A DNA stretch of 64,000 bases from JAHQVK01 sp036788295 (GCA_036788295.1 DAIQNR010000002.1:183699-247698); one strand, 5' to 3'; counted from the stretch's first letter, positions 17,808 to 27,240 are shown. Program-made: numbers and translations. Notes: generated by a model not told the origin, from the sequence alone.

Positions 17808-18542
17808 ATGCGGGTCGGCATCGAGAGGGGGAAGGTGCGGCTTCGGCCGGCGGCCGTAGGCGACATCGCCTATGTCGAGGCGGCGATCGACCGGAGCGAG
17901 CTCGCGTGGGCGTTTGGCTACGGCCCGGGGAGGGGCAAGGAGTTTGCCCGGCGGCGTGCGCAGATGGAGCTGGCGGTGGTCGAGAGGACCGGCCGCCGGG
18001 TGGGTTTCGTGGCTGCGTTTCCCCCTTCTCGACAGTTTTCGGCTCCAGAGCTCGCCTACGCCATCGTCCATCGCCGCGACCGGGATGGTTTCACCGCCAT
18101 CGCCGCCGCCGACGCCTGGGTCCACTACTTGCTCGACCACCTGCGCTTCCCGGAGCTCGGATTTCGCACCCGCGCCGACAATCTCCCCGCGCTCGCGGTC
18201 CTCCGCCGGCTCGGCTACCCTCCCGGTCCCTCGGTCCGCCTCGACGGGATGGCGTTCCGGTTGGGCCGCATCGACCGCGCCGCTTGGGCCCGTCGCCGCG
18301 CCCAGCTCGAACGTCACGGCTCCCCGTTCCGCTATGTATCGGTTGAGAGTCAGGGGAATGGGGCGAGGCGGGGCCACGGGTGGGTGGCTTCCCACTGCCC
18401 CGCGACCGATAGAAGCCGGTCCTCCGCTCCGAGCGGAGCGAGCAGGTGCAGGCCCATGGGCAGGCCCTCGGCCGACACGCCCATCGGCACCGAGATCGCG
18501 GGCAGGCCGACCCCGTTGGCGAGCGGAGTGAAACCGACGTAG
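17808..18542 (+). CDS. GNAT-family N-acetyltransferase
   Basis: A 244-residue protein whose first about 185 residues are a GNAT domain of the ribosomal-protein acetyltransferase kind: VRLRPAAVGD at the start, the ELAYAIVHRRDRDGF strand-turn region where acetyl-CoA binds, and TRADNLPALAVLRRLGY near the end, the conserved helix that follows the asparagine. The substrate is unknown. The frame continues for about 60 low-complexity residues into the convergent amidase gene, overlapping it by 193 bases. That is unusual and may mean that the real protein ends early or that the sequence has a frameshift here. Confidence 0.78.
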   Translation: MRVGIERGKVRLRPAAVGDIAYVEAAIDRSELAWAFGYGPGRGKEFARRRAQMELAVVERTGRRVGFVAAFPPSRQFSAPELAYAIVHRRDRDGFTAIAAADAWVHYLLDHLRFPELGFRTRADNLPALAVLRRLGYPPGPSVRLDGMAFRLGRIDRAAWARRRAQLERHGSPFRYVSVESQGNGARRGHGWVASHCPATDRSRSSAPSGASRCRPMGRPSADTPIGTEIAGRPTPLASGVKPT

Positions 18543-19876
18543 GCGAGCAGCACCCGGGCGAGGCCGAGGTCCGAAGGGCTGGTGGGAAGACCGGCGGCGA
18601 GCCGGGTCTGGGAGCGGCGCTTCATCACCGGCTCGAGCTCGGTGAACAAGGACCCGATCCGGTCGGGTGGCCGCAGCAGGGTCGGGGTGAGCCAAAGGTC
18701 AAAACCCACGAAGAACTTCGCGAGCGTCGCTTCCATCTCCCCGAAGACGACATGCGCGAGCCACAGGGCGCTCGGGCTCAGGTCCTCGTCCCGGCGAGCG
18801 AGAAACCGAGTGAACTTCTGAAGCCGTGGGCCCTTGCGGTCCGGCACGGCGAGCAGCCGCCGAAGCAGCTTTCGCCGGCCGAGCATGGCTTTCACCAAGG
18901 GGTTTGGTCCGGCCTGCTCGAGCGCGCGGGCGAGCAGCCGGAGCAAGACGCCGCCGGCCGCTGCCCACAGGACGCCGAACGCCCGGGCCATCTCTTCGCC
19001 GTTCACGGGGGCCCCGACCTCCTCGAGGCGGTGCCCCAAGGCCTCGAGCCGGCGGGCGCTCTCGAGCAGCGCCGCCTCCACGTCGGGATGGGGCCGATCT
19101 CCGAAAGGGGAGCGGAGCGTGTACGCGATCCGGAGTTCACCCGGGGGCCGCTTCACCGCGTCGGAGAACCGGCCTTCGGGGGGAGGCACCCAGTACCGGC
19201 CGGGGGTCGAGCCGCACACGGCGTCGAGGAACGCGGCGCTGTCCCGCACCGTGCGGGTGAGCACATGGTGGGTGACGAAGCCGAACGGTGGATCGGAGGG
19301 CGCGGAAGGATAGCGGCCGCGGCTCGGCTTGAGGCCGACGAGCCCGCACGCGGAGGCGGGGATGCGGATCGAACCCCCTCCGTCGGCGGCGTGGGCCATC
19401 GGGACCACGCCCGCGGCCACGGCGGCGGCCGAGCCTCCGCTGCTGCCCCCCGGGGAGTGGCCGAGCCGCCACGGGTTCTTGCACGGCGGTCCCGTGGGCG
19501 GCTCGGTCGTGGGCAAGAGGCCGAGCTCGCTCATCGCGGTGCGGCCGATGACGTGAAGGCCAGCGCCGAGCAGGCGCTCGATGAACGGGTGGGTCTCGGT
19601 GGACATTCGGCCCTCGAGCAGGCGGCAGCCTACGGTCATCGGGGCCCCTTCGAGCTCGAGCTCGTCCTTCAAGAGAAACGGGATCCCGGCAAGAGGGCCG
19701 GTTCTTTTCCCGGGGCGGTCGAGGCGGTGGGCGAGCAGCCCGAGGCGCGGGTTGACCGCCTCGAGGCGGGAGAGGGCAGCGGCGACCGCTTCGCCCGGTT
19801 GGATCTCGCCGGCGTCGATCGCCTCGAGGAGCCCGGTCGCGTCGAAGCCGAGGTAGTCCGAAGCAGAGAGCGGCAC
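18350..19876 (-). CDS. Amidase-signature hydrolase
   Basis: A 508-residue amidase-signature enzyme that hydrolyses carboxamides. The Ser-cisSer-Lys triad is readable with the GTG start at 19876: Lys70 in FLLKDEL, Ser145 in GGSSGGSAAA and Ser169 in DGGGSIRIPAS. The family glycine-serine-rich block and the following GLVGLKPSRGR are intact. The frame is open further upstream, but that part shows no homology-like content and GTG at 19876 gives a normal family length. Substrate not predictable; relatives include aryl-acylamidases and the GatA-like enzymes, and gatB/gatC are absent here, so a GatA role is unlikely. Confidence 0.88.
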   Translation of the reverse strand: MPLSASDYLGFDATGLLEAIDAGEIQPGEAVAAALSRLEAVNPRLGLLAHRLDRPGKRTGPLAGIPFLLKDELELEGAPMTVGCRLLEGRMSTETHPFIERLLGAGLHVIGRTAMSELGLLPTTEPPTGPPCKNPWRLGHSPGGSSGGSAAAVAAGVVPMAHAADGGGSIRIPASACGLVGLKPSRGRYPSAPSDPPFGFVTHHVLTRTVRDSAAFLDAVCGSTPGRYWVPPPEGRFSDAVKRPPGELRIAYTLRSPFGDRPHPDVEAALLESARRLEALGHRLEEVGAPVNGEEMARAFGVLWAAAGGVLLRLLARALEQAGPNPLVKAMLGRRKLLRRLLAVPDRKGPRLQKFTRFLARRDEDLSPSALWLAHVVFGEMEATLAKFFVGFDLWLTPTLLRPPDRIGSLFTELEPVMKRRSQTRLAAGLPTSPSDLGLARVLLAYVGFTPLANGVGLPAISVPMGVSAEGLPMGLHLLAPLGAEDRLLSVAGQWEATHPWPRLAPFP

Positions 19877-19961
19877 CGCCGGAGCATGCCCATGTTCGGG
19901 GACGCGCGCACCGAGATGTCCTCGGCCGGGCTGCGGCAGCGGCAAAAAAACGCGATGCCGG

Positions 19962-22900
19962 TCAGCGGATGGTGACGACCAGGTTGTAGGGACCTTCCCG
20001 GGACACCGTCGGGAGGGAGACGCGCCAACTGTCCACGACGAGAAAGACGGTGGCGGGGTTGGCACCAGGGTTTTGCCAAGTCACCACTTCGGGGTTTCCG
20101 GAGTCATCTCCGACGAGGCACGTGGTGGCCGATTGGGCGCAGTTGGACACGAGGTAGAGCGCGGCATCCCAGGTTGCGGTCAGGCTGGCCGAGAGGGTGG
20201 CGCCAGCCGGGACTTCGACCTCGTAGACCGCGTCCGCGCCGTCCTGGGAGTACCCGGTGCAGCTGGTTCGGCCGTCGCTCGTGCCGAGGTTTGCGCCGAA
20301 GCCGGCGGTCGTTCCCCGGAAGGTGCCGCCGCCGGGCGGGATCCGGTACGGATCGGAGCAGTCGTCGCCGCCGCGAAGCGCGGCCGACAGCAGCCCGGTG
20401 ACCGAACTGGCGCCATCGACCACGGCGTAGACGGTGCGGTTCGCCGCGAACACCGGCGCCACGCGCTCGGCAACCGCGCCGGGCCGGTCGGATCCGGCCA
20501 CGCAGCTTCCGGTGGGGTTGGCGCAGGCCTCGAGCACATACAGCGCCGCGTCTCCCGCGCTCGGGTCGAATTGCAGGTCGAGCTGCTCCCCCGCCCGGAC
20601 GTCGGTCCGAAACACCCGATCGGGCCCGGTGGGCGGCCGGGGCACGCAGCCGCTCGGCGCGTAGCGGTCGGCCCGGCCGGCGGTGGTCGTCCACTCTGGC
20701 CCTCGGGTCAGGGGGATGGCGTCGGCGCAGGCTTCGCCCCGATAGGTCAGGGCGAGCAACTCGTGGTCGCCTTCGCCGGTCGCGGGCGCGTCTACGACCA
20801 GGAAATGTCCCCCGTCGCGCCGGACCACGAACCGGAGGGTCTCGGCATCCCCCGGGCCGCCCCCGTCGCTGCCGGCGATGCAAGTCTCCGGCGCGCAGCG
20901 ATCGAGCGCGTACAGGGAGCCATCGAACCCAGGGTCGAAGGTCGCGCCGGCCACCACCACGTCCCCGGTCTCGAGCGTCGCCTCGTAGACCCGGTCGGCG
21001 CCCGGTTGGGGCGAAAGGCAGCCTGCGCCTTGGTAGCGGTCGGTCATGCCCCGGGTCGTGGACACGAAGCGCACCGCCGGGCCGGGCACGGTCACCGGCG
21101 CCTCGCACACATCGCCCCCACGGGGCGGCGGGCTGATTTGCACGTCGAGGTCGAACCGGCCTCGGGCTCCGCCGTAGCCATCGACGATGAGAAAGTACGT
21201 TCCCGCTCGAGGAGCTACGAAGCGGATCGCTTCTGGGTTTCCCGAGTCGGATCCGGCTACGCAAGTGTCTCCGGCCTGGGCACAATTGGTCACCAGGTAC
21301 AGCGATGCGTCCCACAGCGCGTCGAGCGTGGCTTCGAGCCGCTCGCCGGCGGCGAGATCGACCCGGTAGGTCACGTCAGGGCCGTCCGCCCGGTACCCGG
21401 TGCAGCTTCGGCCGCCGCTTGCGACCGGCGAATACAAGGGGCGGGCGCTCGTCGTGTCCCCAGAGAAGCGGCCCCCGGCGGTGGCGTCGATGGCGCCGCT
21501 GCAGTCGTCGTTTGGGACCGCCGCCGGGTTCAGGAGCACGTCGAGACGGTAGCGTCCGCCGGTGCCGCCAAAACCATCGACGACCAAGAAGTGATCGCCG
21601 CCGGCCGAAGCGGTGAAGTCGATGACTTCGGGCACGCCGGAGTCGGAGCCGGCCACGCAGCTGCTCGACGGCTGGGTGCAGGTCGACAAAAGATACAGCG
21701 AAGGGTCGTAGCCGATGGTTTGGGGCCGCAGCTCGGCGCGGAGCCGGTCTCCGGCGGCGAGCGGGATCTGGTAGACGACATCGGGGCCGGTCTGAGAAAA
21801 ACCGGTGCACGACGCGACGGCCCGGATCGCGTCGGTGCCAAGCCGGGTGTCGCCAGTGAAAACGCCGCTCTGCCTGACCGGGAACGCTTCATCGCAAGTA
21901 TCTCCCGTGCGGGGCCGCACCCGCACCGTGACTTGCGCGTTGGCCCGGCCGCCGGGGCCATCGGCGGTGAGCGCGTAGCTCGTCGCCGCGGTGGGGTTGA
22001 CCGTGGTCTGGTCTTCGGCGGCCACCGTCCCGATCCCCCGGTCGAGGCTGACCGTGGCCTGTCCCCGGACCCGCCAGCTGAGGATGCTCGGCTGCCCGGG
22101 CGCGACTTCGGGCGGGGTCGCCGTGAACCGCTCGATGGCCGGGGCGCCTGGCGGTCCGACGGCGATCCGCTGCTCGGCCCGGGCTTCGCCGGATGGGCTC
22201 TGGGCGATGAGCTCGTAGGTGGTCGTCGCTGCAGGCCGGACCATGATCTGGCCCGACGGCGGCTGCGGCCCGAGAGACGGGCCGGATTGGGGGCCGCTCG
22301 GGACCAGCTCGACCTCGACCGCGTCTCGGGTGACCCACCGCAGCTCGGCGCTCGCCCCGAGCTCGATCGCGGGAGGGGAGGCCTCGAAAGTATCGATCGT
22401 GGGCGGCGGCGGCGCGACCTCGACGGTGACGGTGGCCGAGGCCGGCCCACCGGGGCCCCGGGCGAGCAGGGTATAGGTGGTGGTCATCGCTGGCTCGACC
22501 CGCAACGAGCCGCTCGCCGGCACCGCGCCCATTCCTGGGGACAGCTCCACCGACTCCGCCCCGTCCGTCCGCCACACGAGCTCGGCGGCGCCGCCCCGAA
22601 ACACGATCGGGGGACGGGCCTGAAACTCGAGCACGGCCGGACCGGATCCGACCTCGACGGTCACGGTGGCCTCGACCTCGGCGCCCGCTCCGAAGGCCCG
22701 CAGCCGGTAGGCGGTGGTCTCGGTGGGGGCGACCTCGAGCTCGCCTTTTGGGGGCTGCCCGCCGAGGCCGGGCTCGAGGCTCACGCCCTCCGCCTCGCCC
22801 ACGTCCCAGGACAGCCTGCTTTGGCCGCCCGGGGGCACCCGCCCTGGAGCGGCGGCGAACGAGCGGATCACCGGCGGCTCGCCGCTGAGCACCTGGACCG

Positions 22901-23693
22901 TCAACGAGGCTTGCGTGACTCCCCCAGTCGGGCCGGCGGCGCTCAGGGTGTAGACGGTGGTGCGCTGCGGGAAAACCTCCACCTCGCCGGCCAGCGGCCG
23001 CGGGCCAAGGCCCTGGTCGAGCGCAACCTGGACGGCGCCTTCGGTCGCCCACTCGAGCCGGACCGCGTCCCCGACCCCAACAGATTGGGGTTCCGCCCGA
23101 AACGTTCGGATCCGCGGTCCGTCGCCAGCGACCACCACGGTGAGCGCCCGCGGCTCCGACGACTCGAGCCCCCGAGTGGCGACGAGTTGGTAGGTGGTGG
23201 TGGTCTCCGGGGTCACATCGAGCCCGCCTTCGGGGGGCAGCCGCTCCCCGCCGGGCTCGAGCCGGACCTGCGTGGCGTCCACCGTCCGCCAGGACAAGCG
23301 GGCGGATTCACCCGGAGCGAGGCTGCGGGGGGTGGCGTCGAATCCGAGCACCCGGGGGGCCCCGGCCACCTCCACCAGCAGCTCGGCGAACAGACCGGAG
23401 CCGTCGGGCACGGTCAGCCGGTAGTTCGTGCTCACGAGCGGCCGGTCGAGCGCGAAGCCCACCGGGTCCTGTGGCCCGATCCGGGGGTCGATCACGACGC
23501 CGGGCACGTCGTACGCCTCCCAGATGAGGGTGACCGTCTCCCCGGGGTTCAGCCGCTCGGGAGCGGCGGAGAACGACGCGATGCGGGGCACGGAGGCGGG
23601 GTCGGCGGTGCAGTCCCAAGCCGAGAGCGCCAGGCAGAGCCCGGTCCGAGCCGCTGCCCGCCCCCCCATCGGTCGCGCCCATCGTTTCGTCAT
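19962..23693 (-). CDS. Large exported protein with seven Ig-like and five PPC-like repeats
   Basis: A 1243-residue exported protein. After a short signal region (GLCLALSAWDC) there are seven Ig-like repeats of about 75-85 residues, each with the pattern I..F.A.P..V..G....LSW......V.L..G......G...V.P..TT.Y.L.A. Then come five repeats of about 120-135 residues that resemble pre-peptidase C-terminal (PPC) domains, each starting with a D.C.......G.F.GDT pattern and including a C.AGSDSGNPE turn and a FL.VDG.GG end. No protease domain is present. It looks like a surface or secreted adhesive or scaffold protein, probably calcium-stabilised judging by the Asp-rich turns. The opposite strand is also open over the whole length but encodes nothing recognisable. 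Confidence 0.82.
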   Translation of the reverse strand: MTKRWARPMGGRAAARTGLCLALSAWDCTADPASVPRIASFSAAPERLNPGETVTLIWEAYDVPGVVIDPRIGPQDPVGFALDRPLVSTNYRLTVPDGSGLFAELLVEVAGAPRVLGFDATPRSLAPGESARLSWRTVDATQVRLEPGGERLPPEGGLDVTPETTTTYQLVATRGLESSEPRALTVVVAGDGPRIRTFRAEPQSVGVGDAVRLEWATEGAVQVALDQGLGPRPLAGEVEVFPQRTTVYTLSAAGPTGGVTQASLTVQVLSGEPPVIRSFAAAPGRVPPGGQSRLSWDVGEAEGVSLEPGLGGQPPKGELEVAPTETTAYRLRAFGAGAEVEATVTVEVGSGPAVLEFQARPPIVFRGGAAELVWRTDGAESVELSPGMGAVPASGSLRVEPAMTTTYTLLARGPGGPASATVTVEVAPPPPTIDTFEASPPAIELGASAELRWVTRDAVEVELVPSGPQSGPSLGPQPPSGQIMVRPAATTTYELIAQSPSGEARAEQRIAVGPPGAPAIERFTATPPEVAPGQPSILSWRVRGQATVSLDRGIGTVAAEDQTTVNPTAATSYALTADGPGGRANAQVTVRVRPRTGDTCDEAFPVRQSGVFTGDTRLGTDAIRAVASCTGFSQTGPDVVYQIPLAAGDRLRAELRPQTIGYDPSLYLLSTCTQPSSSCVAGSDSGVPEVIDFTASAGGDHFLVVDGFGGTGGRYRLDVLLNPAAVPNDDCSGAIDATAGGRFSGDTTSARPLYSPVASGGRSCTGYRADGPDVTYRVDLAAGERLEATLDALWDASLYLVTNCAQAGDTCVAGSDSGNPEAIRFVAPRAGTYFLIVDGYGGARGRFDLDVQISPPPRGGDVCEAPVTVPGPAVRFVSTTRGMTDRYQGAGCLSPQPGADRVYEATLETGDVVVAGATFDPGFDGSLYALDRCAPETCIAGSDGGGPGDAETLRFVVRRDGGHFLVVDAPATGEGDHELLALTYRGEACADAIPLTRGPEWTTTAGRADRYAPSGCVPRPPTGPDRVFRTDVRAGEQLDLQFDPSAGDAALYVLEACANPTGSCVAGSDRPGAVAERVAPVFAANRTVYAVVDGASSVTGLLSAALRGGDDCSDPYRIPPGGGTFRGTTAGFGANLGTSDGRTSCTGYSQDGADAVYEVEVPAGATLSASLTATWDAALYLVSNCAQSATTCLVGDDSGNPEVVTWQNPGANPATVFLVVDSWRVSLPTVSREGPYNLVVTIR

Positions 23694-23872
23694 CGAGTCG
23701 ATATCCTACCCAGACCCGCGACGAGGAGCATCAGCGCATGCGCCGACACGCACACCCATCGACGACACCCAGTCACCAACCTTGACGCGCTGGCCGTTTG
23801 CGAGGGTGATGTCGCCATGGGGCACGGCTCTTTCGCCGGCTCGAGCTCACGGAGTTCGAGGAGAAGCGGTTG

Positions 23873-24508
23873 ATGTTGTCCGCCGACCGCTCCATCGATG
23901 GGTCCGCGCTCATGATGTCGGCTGCGCTGTCCCTGGCGCTCGGCTGCGCCCAGACGACGCCCCCATCGGAGTCGCAGCTCTGCGTCGTCCGCCACGCCCA
24001 GGCGCTGAAGAACCTCGAGCCGCCGCCCGAGGGAGCGACCGAGCAGCAGCTCGACCACTTGACCGCTGAGGGCAGGTCGCAGGCGCAAGCGGTTGGCGCC
24101 TCGCTGCCGGCGGGGCCGAAGCGGGTGTGGACCAGTCCCGCCGAGCGGGCGATTCAGACCGCCCGTTTGCTCGACGCCGCCGAGATCGGGATCGAAACTC
24201 GGGTTCGTCCGCTCGAAGGCGACGAGCCGTGGGAGCGGCGGATGGAGTCGTGGGCGCGCGGCGAAGATCCCCGCCCGAGCGGAGGCGAATCCCTCGCGGA
24301 CGGGGCCTCGCGAACGCTCGCGGCCCTTGAAGAGGTCCGGAAAGATGTACCCCCGGGGACGCACGCGATCGTCGTCACCCACGGTGACATTGCATCGATT
24401 CTGCTCGGGGAGCTGCGGGGCACCCCGCTTCTCGAGCGTCCCCGCCGTGATGCATTGGCAACGGGCACGTTCACCTGCTTGCCGCTCGTACCTCGAGCCC
24501 GCCCGTGA
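23873..24508 (+). CDS. Histidine-phosphatase-family lipoprotein
   Basis: A 211-residue member of the histidine phosphatase superfamily (SixA/phosphoglycerate-mutase fold). The catalytic histidine is in VVRHAQAL and the second in VVTHGDIA, with ERAIQTARLL between. The N-terminus ends in a lipobox (LALGC, Cys25), so the enzyme is probably outside the cytoplasm; some other phosphatases of this superfamily are also exported. The ATG at 23873 has a GAGGAG ribosome-binding site 9 bases upstream. It is followed 43 bases later by an amino-acid permease and shares its direction. Substrate unknown. Confidence 0.82.
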   Translation: MLSADRSIDGSALMMSAALSLALGCAQTTPPSESQLCVVRHAQALKNLEPPPEGATEQQLDHLTAEGRSQAQAVGASLPAGPKRVWTSPAERAIQTARLLDAAEIGIETRVRPLEGDEPWERRMESWARGEDPRPSGGESLADGASRTLAALEEVRKDVPPGTHAIVVTHGDIASILLGELRGTPLLERPRRDALATGTFTCLPLVPRARP

Positions 24509-24551
24509 GCCGACAGCCCGCGCTCGTTCCGGTGCTGGATCCGACCCGCCG

Positions 24552-25856
24552 ATGACCAAGGAACCTCCGCTCGCCCGAGTTGTTGGCGTCTGGGGCGCCG
24601 TTTGGATGGGGCTCGGCTCGATCCTCGGCACGGGCGTCTTCGTCAGCCTGGGCATCGCGGCGGGGTTGGTCGGCTCGGGGGTCCTGCTCGCGGTCGGCCT
24701 CGCTGCGCTCGTGGCGACGGCCAACGGGCTGTCGAGCGCGCAGCTCGCCGCGGCTCGCCCGGTGAGCGGAGGTACCTACGAGCACGCGCACATCTACGTT
24801 CACCCGGCGGCCGGCTTTGCGGCGGGCTGGATGTTTCTCGCTGCCAAGAGCGCGTCGGCGGCCACCGCGGCGCTCGGGTGCTCTGGCTATCTCTTGCGCG
24901 CCCTTGGGCTTGGGCATCTCGGCCAGGCCCACGTCGGCCTGGCGCTCGCGATCGTGCTCGCGCTGACGGCGCTCGTCGCCGGCGGTGTCCGTCGATCGAG
25001 CGCCGCGAATATCATCATCGTTTCGATCACGTTGTCTGCGCTCGGCGCCTTCGTGCTGTTTGGATGGGCGAGCGTCGTTCCGGCTGAACTTCTTGCGCGG
25101 CTTCACCCGTCGACCTGGACAGTGGCTCTGAACGACCCGGGCGCGCTGCTGCACGCGACCGCGCTGCTCTTCGTTGCCTACACCGGCTACGGCCGGATCG
25201 CGACGTTGGGCGAGGAGGTCCGCGAGCCCGAGCGCACCATCCCGGTCGCCATCATCACGACGATCGGCCTGTCGATGCTGCTCTACGTCGCCGTCGGCGC
25301 GACCGCCGTCGCCGTCGTGGGCGCCGAGACCTTCGCTTCCGCCGCTCGCGACGGGGGAGCGTCTCTCGAGGCGATCGCGCGGACGTTTCGACACCCGCGG
25401 ATCGCGTGGCTCGTCGCCGCCGGCGGAGTCACGGCGATGGCGGGCGTGCTGCTCAACCTCGTGCTCGGCCTGAGCCGCGTGGTGCTGGCGATGGCCCGGC
25501 GAAAAGACCTGCCCGCTTCGCTCCAGAAGGTCGATGCGAAAACCTCGAGCCCGGCTCGCGCGGTCTGGGTGGTCGGGGCCGTGATCGGCGCCCTGGTTCT
25601 CGTCGGCGATCTGAAGACCACCTGGGGGTTCAGCGCGTTCACCGTGCTCGTCTACTATGGGCTCACGAACCTCGCGGCGCTCTGCATGCCCCGGGCGGCC
25701 CGCCGTTTTCCCGCGTGGGTTGCGGTCGCGGGCCTCGTGAGTTGCCTGGGCCTCGCTTCTTTCATCCCGTGGCCCATCGGGCTCGCGGGACTCGTGGTGC
25801 TGGCCGCCGGGTTCGCGCTGCGTCGCGGCGCCTTTGGTGGCATGAACGGTCGGTGA
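24552..25856 (+). CDS. APC-superfamily amino-acid permease
   Basis: A 434-residue transporter with about 12 hydrophobic helices. The first helix carries the amino-acid-binding glycine segment LGSILGTGVFVSLGIAAG, and VSGGTYEHA follows, both typical of the APC (amino acid-polyamine-organocation) family. The helix with YTGYGRIATLGEEVREPERTIP is the standard helix 6/loop signature. It imports or exchanges an amino acid or related cation at the inner membrane; the substrate is not visible. The gene lies downstream of the phosphatase lipoprotein and is convergent with the Omp85-like gene (54 bases between stops). Confidence 0.88.
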   Translation: MTKEPPLARVVGVWGAVWMGLGSILGTGVFVSLGIAAGLVGSGVLLAVGLAALVATANGLSSAQLAAARPVSGGTYEHAHIYVHPAAGFAAGWMFLAAKSASAATAALGCSGYLLRALGLGHLGQAHVGLALAIVLALTALVAGGVRRSSAANIIIVSITLSALGAFVLFGWASVVPAELLARLHPSTWTVALNDPGALLHATALLFVAYTGYGRIATLGEEVREPERTIPVAIITTIGLSMLLYVAVGATAVAVVGAETFASAARDGGASLEAIARTFRHPRIAWLVAAGGVTAMAGVLLNLVLGLSRVVLAMARRKDLPASLQKVDAKTSSPARAVWVVGAVIGALVLVGDLKTTWGFSAFTVLVYYGLTNLAALCMPRAARRFPAWVAVAGLVSCLGLASFIPWPIGLAGLVVLAAGFALRRGAFGGMNGR

Positions 25857-25910
25857 GCCGCAGCTGCGTCGTGTTCGGCATCTTCTTGGCCAAACCGGCC
25901 GACTCCGCCC

Positions 25911-27194
25911 TCAGAAGGCCTCCCCGATGAGAAGATAGAAGGTCGGGTCTTCCCGGGTGAAGGCGACGTCCAGTCGGGTGTAGACGTCCTTGTCGGGGAA
26001 GAGGAGAAAGCGCAGGCCGCCGCCTCCGGCGACGACGAAATCGGAGATGGGGGGGAGATCGGGCCCGGGGAAGACGGTGCCGACCCCGAGGAAGACAGAG
26101 GCTCCGAACCGACGCCAGAAGGGATCGGTGAAGAACGGCAGAGGCAGGAAGCGGTACTCCACCTGGGCGCCGAGGAAGTGGCGGTCTCGAAAGCGCCCCA
26201 GATAGTATCCTCGCATCAGGCTCTCGCCGCCGAGGGTGGAGAGCTCGTTGAAGGGGATGTCGCCAAAGGTGAACCGGCCCACGAGATGGAGCGCGAGCGT
26301 GTCCCTCTCGTTGACCGGGATGAAGTAGCGGGTGTCGGACTCGACGACCGTGAACTCGAAGTCGCTCGCCCACAGGTTGTTGTAGTGGAGGAGCGCGAGC
26401 TCCGAGAACAGGCCGTCCCGCACGTTGAGCACGTTGTGCCGGTTGTCGAACACGAGGCCGATCCCCGCGCCGATGTTCAACGACCCCGCCGCTCCGTTCG
26501 GGAGGTCGGGCACGACGCCCTCCGCGTAGTTGAAGCGCACGTTCGTTATCCAATCCAAGGCGAGCTCCGGCCCGATGTAGAACGAGTCCAGGATCCGATA
26601 GAGGACCCGCTCTCGGATCAAGAGCGACAGCTCCTCCACCGTGGCTTGGGGCTCGGCCGGCGTGCCCATCCCGATCCCGTAGTACTCGAGAGGGAAGCTC
26701 TGAAACCGCGCCTCTCCGAGGAAGAACCACTGGTCTCGGTCGGTGTACAGCGCATGCTCGACGAGCACGCCGAGCTGCCCCGCGAACGTCGCGAAGGCAT
26801 AGCTCGTCACCTCGCTCAGCCGATTCTTCGGGTCATCGCCAGCGTAGTACACGGCCAGGAAGCTCACCCCGATCTCCCAGTCCGTCTCGGGCGAAAAGGC
26901 CAAGACCGGGTAGGCGATGAACCTCGGCTCGTTCGGATTCTCGGGCATGCCGAAGATGCCCTCCAGGTACCGAAAGAGGAAGTTTCCCCCTTCCTCTGCG
27001 ACCGGAGCCTCGGGCGATGTGGGCACCTCTTTGGTCGAGCCGACCTCGGTGGTCTCGTCCGCCTCGTTGGGCGGGGTTTCGGGGGGATCGTCAGCGGCCC
27101 GGGCGTCGTCGATCCCTCCGAGGAGATTGAGCGCGAACAGGAGAAGGCACGCCCCGGTTGAGACTGTCCGATGAGCCAGCCCGAAGAGCCCCAT
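25911..27194 (-). CDS. Omp85-type outer-membrane barrel without POTRA domains
   Basis: A 427-residue outer-membrane beta-barrel protein related to the BamA/TamA C-terminal (bacterial surface antigen) domain. A signal peptide ends near DARA (about residue 33), then there is an acidic, Pro-rich linker of about 45 residues, then alternating strands with aromatic ends. The L6-loop motif is visible in LGGESLMRGYYLGRFRDRHFLGAQVEYR, the MRGY corresponding to the VRGF signature. There is no POTRA region, so it is not BamA. It could be a patatin-like partner barrel or a small Omp85 translocator of unknown cargo. The ATG at 27194 starts just upstream of the signal peptide and is divergent from the histidine kinase gene. 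Confidence 0.8.
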   Translation of the reverse strand: MGLFGLAHRTVSTGACLLLFALNLLGGIDDARAADDPPETPPNEADETTEVGSTKEVPTSPEAPVAEEGGNFLFRYLEGIFGMPENPNEPRFIAYPVLAFSPETDWEIGVSFLAVYYAGDDPKNRLSEVTSYAFATFAGQLGVLVEHALYTDRDQWFFLGEARFQSFPLEYYGIGMGTPAEPQATVEELSLLIRERVLYRILDSFYIGPELALDWITNVRFNYAEGVVPDLPNGAAGSLNIGAGIGLVFDNRHNVLNVRDGLFSELALLHYNNLWASDFEFTVVESDTRYFIPVNERDTLALHLVGRFTFGDIPFNELSTLGGESLMRGYYLGRFRDRHFLGAQVEYRFLPLPFFTDPFWRRFGASVFLGVGTVFPGPDLPPISDFVVAGGGGLRFLLFPDKDVYTRLDVAFTREDPTFYLLIGEAF

Positions 27195-27214
27195 GCATGG
27201 TGGTCGACGGGGCA

Positions 27215-27240
27215 CGCGACCGCCGTGTCCGACGGTCGCG
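27215..27240. promoter_or_regulatory. Perfect 8-base palindrome between divergent barrel and kinase genes
   Basis: CGCGACCG (27215-27222) and CGGTCGCG (27233-27240) are perfect inverted repeats with a 10-base spacer, so the half-site centres are about 18 bases apart. It lies 20 bases upstream of the Omp85-like start and about 95 bases upstream of the kinase start. Because the flanking genes are divergent it cannot be an ordinary terminator, and a dimeric-regulator operator is the best reading. Confidence 0.45.

Noticed and set aside
20073..23873. Long plus-strand open frame opposite the Ig/PPC gene
   Set aside because: The translation is low-complexity Arg/Gly-rich without signal peptide or domain, while the minus-strand frame has regular Ig and PPC repeats.
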